Of a stretch of DNA of 64,000 nt, positions 15,986 to 24,014 are shown piece by piece. Both the position numbers and the translations under genes were made by a program. Each line of letters begins with the position of its first letter. Position 1 is the stretch's first letter. This stretch comes from Gammaproteobacteria bacterium (GTDB lineage Bacteria; Pseudomonadota; Gammaproteobacteria; Pseudomonadales; Halieaceae). The notes under the pieces are model-generated. The model had not been told where the DNA came from. It saw nothing but the letters and a program-made list of their open reading frames with translations, and searched no databases. The stretch is from NCBI GenBank assembly GCA_024742415.1, contig JANSYN010000004.1, positions 267,150 through 331,149 on the forward strand. The letters run 5' to 3'.

Positions 15986-16848
15986 AGGGCGCTGGCTGGC
16001 GTGAGCGTGGTCTGGTTTTTGCCTGTGGCGGTCATCGCCTGGTAGGGGTGGCGACTCTCCCCGAGGCTCACGATGGCACTGCGGTACTGATACTGGTTGG
16101 CGGCCCGCAGTATCGCGTAGGCAGCCATCGCCAGTTCACTTTGCTGGCGCGCGACCTGGCGGAGCAGGCGATCCCTTCACTGCGTTTCGATTATTCCGGC
16201 ATGGGCGATAGCGAGGGCGAGCAGCGCGAATTCAGCGACGTTGAGGAAGACATCGCCTGTGCTATCGATGCACTGATGGGCGAGGATCCAACGATCAAGC
16301 GTATCGTCTTGTGGGGGCTGTGCGATGCAGCATCGGCGGCCATGATGTATGCGCATCGCCATACGGCCATTTGCTCAATGGTGCTACTGAATCCCTGGGT
16401 GCATGGGGTGGAGTACTCGCCGCAAGTGAAGCTCTCACACTATTACCGTTCGCTGGCAACGGGATCCAGCGGATGGCGCCGCCTGTTATCTGGCAAGGTA
16501 AACGTTGCGGCCTCGATCAAGGAGTTCTTGCTCAGTTCAGTGCGTACCATCGCCGGTTCAGTCGGGCTACGCAGCGGCGCTGGCTCGCGCCACTCTTTTG
16601 TCGACCGGATGCTCAACGGGTTCAGTCAATATGACCGCAGCGCCCTGATCGTACTGAGTGAGAATGACCTCACCGCCAAAGAGTTTGCCACCCTGGCAGA
16701 GACTGATCGTGCGTGGCGTCGCCTACTTGCTCGTCCGGGCATCGAGTCACGGATGGTCGCAGACGCTGATCATACCTTTTCAGGCAAGCAGTGGCGTGGG
16801 GTGGTGTCAAGCATGACCTGTGAGTGGGTAAAAGGGGTGATTGAGTAA
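15982..16848 (+). CDS. Hydrolase 1, XrtA system-associated (copy B)
   Basis: A 288-residue alpha/beta-hydrolase-fold protein with LVGGPQYRVG (38-47), FDYSGMGDSEGEQ (69-81), the elbow LWGLCDAAS with Cys114 as the likely nucleophile and DADHTFS near the C terminus with His264. Unlike copy A, it keeps the candidate Cys-His pair and is therefore the better candidate for an active thioesterase or acyltransferase. It begins on the ATGA overlap with hydrolase 2B. It belongs to the family called 'hydrolase 1, exosortase A system-associated'. Confidence 0.86.
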   Translation: MKGAGWRERGLVFACGGHRLVGVATLPEAHDGTAVLILVGGPQYRVGSHRQFTLLARDLAEQAIPSLRFDYSGMGDSEGEQREFSDVEEDIACAIDALMGEDPTIKRIVLWGLCDAASAAMMYAHRHTAICSMVLLNPWVHGVEYSPQVKLSHYYRSLATGSSGWRRLLSGKVNVAASIKEFLLSSVRTIAGSVGLRSGAGSRHSFVDRMLNGFSQYDRSALIVLSENDLTAKEFATLAETDRAWRRLLARPGIESRMVADADHTFSGKQWRGVVSSMTCEWVKGVIE

Positions 16849-16908
16849 GCGCTGCAGCGTTATGGCAGTTCGTGTGCAGACAGCGCCTCATGGCAGGTGT
16901 TCTTCGTG

Positions 16909-18732
16909 CTACCTGACTGATTCAGCGTTAGCATCCATCCATAGTTCAAACACGGTAAATATCCACACCAGTTCGCCGTAGTAGGCGGCGTGCTTGCTCT
17001 GATGCATTTCGATCGTCTTGTCGATAAATTCCGGCCGAATGAGCTGGCGTTTTTTCAGGGCCAGCAAGTTGTCATAGGCCATTTCTCGCAGTGGCTGGTA
17101 ATCCTGCATCCATACACCAAAAGGCAGGCCAAAACCCTGCTTGCTCTTGGAGATGGTTTCCTGGGGCAACCAGCCCGTTAGCGCCTGTTTATAAAAATGC
17201 CTTAATTCCTTGCCCTTGATTTTTATGTCGCTGGGAATCGAGCAGGAAAACTCAATTAATACGTCATCAAGCATAGGGTAGGTAACGTCTACTCCCGCGA
17301 CGCAACACATATGCGACACCTTGCGCAAGTCGTTGTCCGCCAGAGTGAACTGCCAGTCCAGGTACAGCATGCGGTTGAGGTCGCTGCCCGCCTCTGGGCG
17401 GTGATAGACCGCGCGCTGCAGTTCCAGCGGCAGTGCGACGTTCACTTCGTGCAGAAAGTCATCGCTGAAGATCTCTTCTGGCAGGTGCTGGTGCAGGAAG
17501 TTATAGTTTTGCAGGCGATCGGGTAGCGGCGTCTTGGCCTGCGCGACGTAGCTGCGTGCCTTGCTGACCAGGCCCAGGGAAGCGGGCAGGGCGCGCAGTA
17601 GTGGCTCCAGCAGTCCGTTGCGTACCGCTTTCGGCACGTGTTGGTAGTGTTCGAACACACGCTGGAAATTGTAACGCTCATTGCCGGCAAACAGTTCGTC
17701 GCCACCATCACCGGCAAGCAGGGTGTCTACGCCGTGTTCCGCTGCCATACGCGCACAGAAGTAGGCAGGCAGTGCCGATGAATTACCAAAAGGTTCGTCG
17801 TAGCTGGTGGCGATCATGGGCAGTGCATCGACCACGTCCTGTGGGGTTACGTAGTATTCATTGAGCTTTACACCGAAATGCCGGGCGGTGGTTCTGGCAA
17901 ACGGCATTTCGTCGTAGCCATCGGCAGCGAAGCCAATGGAGAATGCCTGCGCCTGTTCGTCACACAGTTCCGACATCACGCCCGTCACCGTTGAGCTATC
18001 CAGCCCGCCACTGAGAAAAGCGCCAACCTTGCCCTGCGTCGGCAGGTTGTTGGCAATCGCCTCGCGTAACTTGTCGCGCAGTGACTGGTGCAGTTCCTTG
18101 AGATGGCCCCGGGTATGTGATTCGTTGAAGCGCGGCGCCCAGTAGCACCTGAGCGTTACTTCACCGCCTTGCCACTCCAGGCAATGAGCGGCAGGGAGCT
18201 TTTTTATCTGGGCGAAAATTGAGCCGGGGCTGGGCACCATGTGGAAGTAGACATAGTTGAAAACCCCCTGATTGAGCACGTTGGTGCTGGCGGTATCGAG
18301 ATCGCGCAAGCAGGCACTGTCGCTACCAAAAGCCAGTGCGGCGTCAAGCTGGCGATAGTACAGAGTGTGTTGACCCACGCGATCAATAGCGGCGAGGAGC
18401 CGGTCGTTGGACGGATCGATGATACAGCAGGCAAAACTGCCATAGACATGCTCGAAGACGTCGCCGGCATGATCCCGGTAAGCCTCGGCAATGGCGGCGG
18501 CGCTGTCCTGTTGCTCATGAATGTGCTCGAGATGGGCGTCTTTGAAGCGTGGCCGACCGACAACGATCACCGCGCCACCACTGGGCATCGCAAAGAGCGA
18601 GCCGGTGGTGGCAACGCGATGATGTTCGGATCGATGAATCTTCGCAGGTAGCGTTGTGCGCAGGTTGCGCGCAGCCTCTGCGTCGCTGTCGGCAGTTTGG
18701 CTGATGGTGCCTTGCGTATACAGGCCCATCAT
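16909..18732 (-). CDS. Asparagine synthase-like protein lacking the glutaminase cysteine
   Basis: About 607 residues from ATG 18732. The C-terminal half is an intact ATP-pyrophosphatase synthetase domain: SGGLDSS at about 241-247, LLAGDGGDELFAGNERY, and YDEPFGNSSALPAYF. The N-terminal half keeps the class II glutaminase outline (SFACCIIDPSNDRL, LYYRQLDAALAFGSD). But the position where the family has the nucleophile Cys2 (MCG) reads MMG. An alternative upstream ATG at 18801 gives a 23-residue extension and still no Cys2. It probably cannot hydrolyse glutamine and would use ammonia or another amine, or a partner. XrtA loci often encode such amidotransferases, thought to modify sugars or peptides; the substrate is unknown. 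Confidence 0.8.
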   Translation of the reverse strand: MMGLYTQGTISQTADSDAEAARNLRTTLPAKIHRSEHHRVATTGSLFAMPSGGAVIVVGRPRFKDAHLEHIHEQQDSAAAIAEAYRDHAGDVFEHVYGSFACCIIDPSNDRLLAAIDRVGQHTLYYRQLDAALAFGSDSACLRDLDTASTNVLNQGVFNYVYFHMVPSPGSIFAQIKKLPAAHCLEWQGGEVTLRCYWAPRFNESHTRGHLKELHQSLRDKLREAIANNLPTQGKVGAFLSGGLDSSTVTGVMSELCDEQAQAFSIGFAADGYDEMPFARTTARHFGVKLNEYYVTPQDVVDALPMIATSYDEPFGNSSALPAYFCARMAAEHGVDTLLAGDGGDELFAGNERYNFQRVFEHYQHVPKAVRNGLLEPLLRALPASLGLVSKARSYVAQAKTPLPDRLQNYNFLHQHLPEEIFSDDFLHEVNVALPLELQRAVYHRPEAGSDLNRMLYLDWQFTLADNDLRKVSHMCCVAGVDVTYPMLDDVLIEFSCSIPSDIKIKGKELRHFYKQALTGWLPQETISKSKQGFGLPFGVWMQDYQPLREMAYDNLLALKKRQLIRPEFIDKTIEMHQSKHAAYYGELVWIFTVFELWMDANAESVR

Positions 18733-18977
18733 GCCATGGCGTCGGGCCTGTGACGGCGGCTGATCGGTCTGCTCGGATGCTGACCCCATGTGCGGTTCCA
18801 TCCCGTGGGTTTATTGTGCAAGATGCTATCATTGTGTTCGAACACAGGTAAGGACGAACCGACAAAATAGCGGCTGAGTCGCTCCCAAGTGCGACTCAGT
18901 TCCAGTTCTTTCCCTTCGTCGGGCGGTGTCACGGAATTGAATTGCGCTGGCATTTTGAAAAGATAGGAACCACAAAC

Positions 18978-20558
18978 ATGTTCGGACAACCAATCCTGGC
19001 AATGGCTGTGCTGGCCACACTTGCCTCTGCGAATCCCGCCGGTCCCGAAGCACGCGCAAGCGCTGTGTCCGGGGCGCCTGTCGTTGCCCAGAACAGCTGG
19101 GACGACTACAAGCGAATTCGCCAGGGTAAATCCGTGCAGGTTGCCCCCGGTAGTGGCCCTGTACAAACCCATCCTGATCCCCGCCAGAACCAGCCTGTTG
19201 ATACGGGTGCCAAGGCGATTACCCAGGGCGCTGCGCCTCAGGCGCAGGGTGCCAGTCATTTACCGCAGCCAAAGCGCCCGGGCGATGGTCGCTTTGAGAT
19301 GCGCGCGAACGCGCAGCCCGTCTCTGCGCCTGCGCAGCCGACGCAGCAAAGCAACAGCTGGAAGTTCTACCTGGGAGAGTTAGCGCTGGCCGACACGCCG
19401 TTTTATGGAGCCTACCAGCGTGATTTTAAATGGGCCTACTCGCACCGGATACCATTGTCGAATACCCCGCGTATTGTTGTGAGCATGCACGGTTCGGGTG
19501 GTGGAGAGGGCGCCATGCGCGTGTTTGGTCCCTCGGCCCTGGGCGACCTGGAAGTGAGAAACCAGGATGCCGAGGCCTATAGCCAGAGCCTGCGCGAGTG
19601 GTGGACATTCGGCCCGCAGTTTCGGCCCGCGCCTGGCAGGCGAATTGCGGCGACCCTGCACTACCTGCAAAAACGCTATAAGTTCAACGTCGACAAATAC
19701 GGGATTGTTCTGGAAGGGTCTTCGATGGGAGGCGCTGGGGCGGTAGTCCAGACGATGATATTACCCAGTCCCTGGCGCGAGAAAATCGCCTGGTCGTCGG
19801 CGCGCGCCGGCATCGTGATGCCGCGCCGGGTGTATGCCAGGCAACCGGGCCAGTACCGTAACTTTCCGCCGGACGCCGGCTGGGGCACCTGGCTCTGGGA
19901 CAGGATCGACTTCGCCGTACAGGCCGCCCGGGACCCGGTCGTGCGCGGTATTCACTACCGGCACGCCTTTGGTACCAATGACCAGTTCAGTGATGGGCCC
20001 GACGGCAGCACTATTTTGGAGTTCGTCAACATTGTTGAAGAAAACAGGATTGGCGGTGCCTTCAGCTGGACCCAGGGTGGGCACGGTGTTGGTGAGGCGG
20101 GCTTCAACATGCCGATGTTGTCAGTCTTTGAAGCGCCTGAGCAGGATGTCACACTCGACCGGGCGCATCCGGCATTCACCCGGTCCACCGGAAACTATCC
20201 GCGCTCACCGGTTGACAGGTTAGACGAGCAGCGTTTTCCGCGCGGGCACTATAATCTGGGCATCCTGTGGAATCACGCCGGCATCATCGACGATAAAACC
20301 CAGCTCGTGTTTCCGCTGCGCTACGTTGCTCGCTCAGGTTTCGGGAAGGGTGTTCCCGACCAGCCGCGCAATATCACGGTGAGTGTTACGCCGCGCAGGC
20401 CAGCGCATTTTGCGTTTCACGATGGCCAGAGGCTGAACTGGACGTGGGACGACGGTGCGCTGTTTGGCACCGCTGTAGTGCAGGGTGATACGGTCACTAT
20501 CGACAATATCCCACTGGACTCGGGCCAGCCCTACAAGAAGCTACGAATTTTCCATTGA
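18978..20558 (+). CDS. Secreted alpha/beta-hydrolase (esterase/depolymerase-like)
   Basis: About 526 residues from ATG 18978, chosen because of AGGAA eight bases upstream and a signal peptide at once (MFGQPILAMAVLATLASA). Residues about 30-125 are a low-complexity Gln/Pro/Ala-rich linker. The catalytic domain has an oxyanion-type HGSGGGEG at about 171-178 and the nucleophile elbow EGSSMGG with Ser249; a later WTQGGHGVGEAG may supply the histidine. The layout resembles PHB-depolymerase/feruloyl-esterase-like secreted hydrolases. It could deacylate the exported polysaccharide (inference). It is divergent from the Asn-synthase-like gene and convergent with glrR. No PEP-CTERM tail is visible. Confidence 0.72.
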   Translation: MFGQPILAMAVLATLASANPAGPEARASAVSGAPVVAQNSWDDYKRIRQGKSVQVAPGSGPVQTHPDPRQNQPVDTGAKAITQGAAPQAQGASHLPQPKRPGDGRFEMRANAQPVSAPAQPTQQSNSWKFYLGELALADTPFYGAYQRDFKWAYSHRIPLSNTPRIVVSMHGSGGGEGAMRVFGPSALGDLEVRNQDAEAYSQSLREWWTFGPQFRPAPGRRIAATLHYLQKRYKFNVDKYGIVLEGSSMGGAGAVVQTMILPSPWREKIAWSSARAGIVMPRRVYARQPGQYRNFPPDAGWGTWLWDRIDFAVQAARDPVVRGIHYRHAFGTNDQFSDGPDGSTILEFVNIVEENRIGGAFSWTQGGHGVGEAGFNMPMLSVFEAPEQDVTLDRAHPAFTRSTGNYPRSPVDRLDEQRFPRGHYNLGILWNHAGIIDDKTQLVFPLRYVARSGFGKGVPDQPRNITVSVTPRRPAHFAFHDGQRLNWTWDDGALFGTAVVQGDTVTIDNIPLDSGQPYKKLRIFH

Positions 20559-20573
20559 TGCAGCGGCGCCGAA

Positions 20574-21914
20574 TCAGGCGCGGTTCTTGAAGCGCTCAGG
20601 GTTGATGTTCTGGCGCTTGAGCAGTTTGTAGAAATCGGTCCGATTGCGCTGGGCCAGTTGTGCGGCCTCGGCGACCGAACCGTTGGTCAGTCGCAGTACC
20701 TTCACCAGGTAATCATGCTCAAACTGCTCCCGGGCCTGGCTCAAAGAGGGCAGGAAATGGTCCTCTACGGTGAGCGCCTCGCGCACGAGGGAATCCGGGA
20801 TGACGGGTGTCGTGGAGAGCGCCGCGCTGCGCTGCACGACGTTCTCGAGTTGCCGGACGTTACCGGGCCAGCTCGCGCTGATCATGACCTCCATTGCCCC
20901 CGGTGCGAAGCTGCTGACGTTACCCATCTGGTAGGCGCCTGTCTTGCGCAGGAAATGATTCGCCAGCAGGGGGATGTCCTCTACGCGCTCCGCCAGCGTT
21001 GGCAAGTGCAGGTTGACCACGTTCAGCCGGTAGAACAGGTCTTCGCGGAAAAGCCCATCGTGCATATCACGATCCAGATCCCTGTTGGTTGCTGAGATAA
21101 TGCGCACGTCTACCGGAATGCTCTCGGTGCTGCCGATGGGTCGAATGCGGCGTTCCTGCAGTGCGCGCAACAGTTTCACCTGCAGCGGTGGTGGCATGTC
21201 GCCGATTTCGTCCAGCAGCAACGTGCCGCCATTGGCCGCACGAAAAAGCCCGCCGTGTTCGCTGATGGCGCCGGTGAAAGCGCCCTTTACATGCCCAAAG
21301 AGCTCCGACTCCAGTAATTGCTCCGGCAGCGCGCCGCAGTTCACGGCAACCAGGGGGCCCTGGCGCTGGGCATCGGCCTCGTGAATCGCCCTGGCCAGAA
21401 GCTCCTTGCCGGTACCGCTGTCTCCGGTGATCAGCACACTCACATCAGAACCGGCAATCTGCTTTACCTGGTTGAGAATCCTTTCCATAGCGGAACTGTG
21501 CGTGACGATGTGCTCGCGCCAATCTTCGAAGATCTCGCTTTGCTGGCCGCCTGACTGCATCAGGGCCGCGCGAATGGTCGCGAGCAGGCGAGTCTTGTCG
21601 ACCGGCTTGGTAAGAAACTCGAATACGCCTTTCTGCGTTGCTGAAACGGCTTCGGGTATGGTGCCCTGCGCGGACATAATGATGACCGGCAGGCCCGGAT
21701 AAAAGTGGCGTACCTGCTCGAACAACTCCAGCCCGCTGGCGCCTTCCATGCGCAGGTCGGTGACGATGAGATCGGCAGGCGCGTTGCGCATTGCCTGCAG
21801 CGCCAGTTCCGCAGACTCTGCTGTTTCTACATCAAACCCCTCCGCTTCCAGGCGAATGGCAAGCAGCTTCAGGAGACTGCTGTCATCATCAACGAGGAGC
21901 AATCGATCCTGCAC
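20574..21914 (-). CDS. glrR: Sigma-54-dependent response regulator GlrR
   Basis: About 446 residues. The receiver domain has LLLVDDDSS and the phospho-acceptor Asp in LIVTDLRM (about residue 53). The AAA+ domain has Walker A GDSGTGKE, the sigma-54 contact motif GAFTGA and Walker B GGTLLLDEIGD. A C-terminal Fis-type helix-turn-helix ends in RNRTDFYKLLKR. The start is GTG 21914 because AGAGGAG lies seven bases upstream; a longer ATG frame (21953) would overlap qseG by 65 bases. In enterobacteria GlrR activates glmY and rpoE through sigma-54. The order glrK-qseG-glrR is the same here. Confidence 0.92.
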   Translation of the reverse strand: MQDRLLLVDDDSSLLKLLAIRLEAEGFDVETAESAELALQAMRNAPADLIVTDLRMEGASGLELFEQVRHFYPGLPVIIMSAQGTIPEAVSATQKGVFEFLTKPVDKTRLLATIRAALMQSGGQQSEIFEDWREHIVTHSSAMERILNQVKQIAGSDVSVLITGDSGTGKELLARAIHEADAQRQGPLVAVNCGALPEQLLESELFGHVKGAFTGAISEHGGLFRAANGGTLLLDEIGDMPPPLQVKLLRALQERRIRPIGSTESIPVDVRIISATNRDLDRDMHDGLFREDLFYRLNVVNLHLPTLAERVEDIPLLANHFLRKTGAYQMGNVSSFAPGAMEVMISASWPGNVRQLENVVQRSAALSTTPVIPDSLVREALTVEDHFLPSLSQAREQFEHDYLVKVLRLTNGSVAEAAQLAQRNRTDFYKLLKRQNINPERFKNRA

Positions 21915-22443
21915 CTGGCGACTCCTCTTTACGTGTGCTGATGTCAGCTTCAAGGTCAGTTAATGCCTGTATTTTTTGTTCCAGAAGTACGCGCTGTTCC
22001 TGCGCCAGTTGCAGCTGTGCTTCCAGCTCCGCTTGTCTTTCGCTCGCCTGCTGGCTTCCCAGGTGGCTGTTAATCCGCGCCTGGTTATAGCGCCGCAGGA
22101 TGCTTGCCAACCGCTGCTGTTCTATCAGTAGCGCTGTGTCTTCTTCCAGTTGTTGCAGCGCGTCGCGTGCCAGCGTCATGCCGCCGTAGGACCCGAGCTG
22201 CTGGTTCAGCAAGGCAAACAGAAACAGCGTGTCGGGCGTTTGCGGCCGGCCCATCTCAACCAGGCTGGCCACTGCATCTTCAGCGCTCATCTGCGCAACG
22301 TGCTTTTCCATCCCGAACCATTGCTGTAACGCGGCCACCGGGTTCTCGCGAATCACGGGAACGGGCGGGGGAGTCGCGGGTGGCGCGATACAGCCACCCA
22401 GACACAGCGCGCAGAGAACGCTGGCGGCTAGTGCCCGGGGCAT
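21889..22443 (-). CDS. qseG: QseG/YfhG-like lipoprotein
   Basis: About 184 residues from ATG 22443. A lipoprotein signal peptide ends in the lipobox LGGC (about residues 15-18), a short proline linker follows, and the remainder is a helical coiled coil ending ALTDLEADISTRKE. In E. coli QseG is an outer-membrane lipoprotein that activates the sensor GlrK. Gene position between kinase and regulator supports the assignment. The start overlaps the 3' end of glrK by 16 bases, and the stop lies inside the start region of glrR, so the three are translationally coupled. Confidence 0.8.
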   Translation of the reverse strand: MPRALAASVLCALCLGGCIAPPATPPPVPVIRENPVAALQQWFGMEKHVAQMSAEDAVASLVEMGRPQTPDTLFLFALLNQQLGSYGGMTLARDALQQLEEDTALLIEQQRLASILRRYNQARINSHLGSQQASERQAELEAQLQLAQEQRVLLEQKIQALTDLEADISTRKEESPGAGSIAPR

Positions 22444-23900
22444 GTCAGGCGGAAACACACGGGTAAATAGGGATGGTCGGCCATGGTTAGCGTGCCGCCC
22501 TGGGCCTCGATGCACTCGCGGGCAACGCTCAGGCCGATGCCCGAGCCCTTGATCGGCCCGCTGCGTTTAGCAGCACTTTGGAAAAATGGCTCAAACACGC
22601 GCTCGGCATCCTCAATGGGAATGGCTTCACCGGAATTGGCAACGTCGATCACAAGAGTAGCATCTTCAGCCCGCCAGTCGATATCAATGAGCCCGCCTTC
22701 GGGGGTGTAGGCCACCGCATTGGACAGCAAGTTATCCAGTGATGTGCGCAGTTTGTCACGATCGGCTGTCCATTGGGCGACGTGACCCTGACGCTCCAGG
22801 TGCAGGGCTTTTTTGTCCAGCATAAGACTGTAACTATTGAGCAGGTTTTGCCACATCTCCTCGAGGTCGAAGCGCTCAAGGGTGAGCGCTTGCGCCGGTA
22901 GTCGGTTGTAATCCAGCAGATTCTCGATGAGCCTTTGCAGCTCGATACCGTTTTGACGCAGGATGTCTACGATCTCCAGCTGCTGCTGCGACAGGTGCCC
23001 TGTCACCTGGTCGGCAAGGAGGTCTGCGCCTTCGCGAAGGCTCGACAGCGGTGTTTTTAATTCATGGGAGATATGTCGAAGAAACTGTTCCTTTTGCTGC
23101 TCGGATTCCTGCAGGCTTTGGCGCAGCCACTCCAGTTCACTGCCTACTGCCTGTAACTCCAGCGGCCCTGATATTTCTATCGGGTGGCTCAGGCCCGCAG
23201 TCCCCAGCTGGTGGATCTCCTGTGTCAGGGCTTTGACGGGTTTGTTGATCCAGTAGGCAAGAAACAGCAGCAATGCGAGGGTGGCTGCGGCCAGAATCAA
23301 TAGCTGTAGCGTCAGATTCTCAATCAGCGAATCTGCCTCGCGGGCGTTGGATGCCAGCATCTGGTCAACAGAGGACAGTAGCCAGGTCTTCACCGCGCTG
23401 CCCTGTTCCGAGATCACCGAAAAATCATGACTGACCCTTTGTCCCCTGTCCTGTGAGGTGGCCACGGGTGCGGTTTGGCCGGGCAGCGCGTTGGCCAGGG
23501 GCTCTGTCGTGAGTTCGGTAGCGGCGGGGTCGGGCAGCTCGATGCGCTCAAGCGAACCCATCAGGCGCCGGATGTCAGGGCTTTGTGAGGGCATGGCTGC
23601 TTGCAGGGCGCCCAGTTTCTGGATGAGTATGCTGCGCTCTCTTTCAAACAGTTCTGCCAGTTCGAAATCTGCCAGTGCAAGATACTGACGCGCTCGCCGC
23701 TCAAGTTCGAGTACATCGCGCTGGATTTCTTGTCCCAGGCGTGTGGCGTACACGACGGTCTGGTTCACCTCAAGGTTGGTTTCCGATAGCCGGCCCAGGG
23801 TGTTGACCGTAAACAGGATCGCAAGACACAGCGGTGCCAGCGCAGCAAAGATGCTGACCAGTACCAATTGCTGCAGCGATCTTGGTTGCCACACTTGCAT
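22428..23900 (-). CDS. glrK: Sensor histidine kinase GlrK
   Basis: A 490-residue membrane kinase. The first transmembrane helix is at about 10-32, followed by a periplasmic helical sensor region to about 190, a second helix at about 197-217, a HAMP-like linker, then the phospho-acceptor histidine in FLRHISHELKTPLSSL near residue 275. An ATPase domain follows (N box LLSNAVAYTPEGG, G box SGIGLSVARECIEAQGG). The periplasmic part carries a Thr/Pro/Gln-rich insertion at about 115-150. It would phosphorylate GlrR. First gene of a three-gene minus-strand operon beside polysaccharide genes, although its usual targets are envelope-stress and glucosamine-control genes. Confidence 0.88.
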   Translation of the reverse strand: MQVWQPRSLQQLVLVSIFAALAPLCLAILFTVNTLGRLSETNLEVNQTVVYATRLGQEIQRDVLELERRARQYLALADFELAELFERERSILIQKLGALQAAMPSQSPDIRRLMGSLERIELPDPAATELTTEPLANALPGQTAPVATSQDRGQRVSHDFSVISEQGSAVKTWLLSSVDQMLASNAREADSLIENLTLQLLILAAATLALLLFLAYWINKPVKALTQEIHQLGTAGLSHPIEISGPLELQAVGSELEWLRQSLQESEQQKEQFLRHISHELKTPLSSLREGADLLADQVTGHLSQQQLEIVDILRQNGIELQRLIENLLDYNRLPAQALTLERFDLEEMWQNLLNSYSLMLDKKALHLERQGHVAQWTADRDKLRTSLDNLLSNAVAYTPEGGLIDIDWRAEDATLVIDVANSGEAIPIEDAERVFEPFFQSAAKRSGPIKGSGIGLSVARECIEAQGGTLTMADHPYLPVCFRLTCPGH

Positions 23901-24014
23901 GTTGTGTTGACCGGGTTGGGGGCAGGGGCGATTGTAGCGTGACGCCGCGCACGTGCAACAGGCGCTTTGCGGCCCGACTCAGACAGCCGTGCGCTCCGGC
24001 CATTATGCGGCGTG

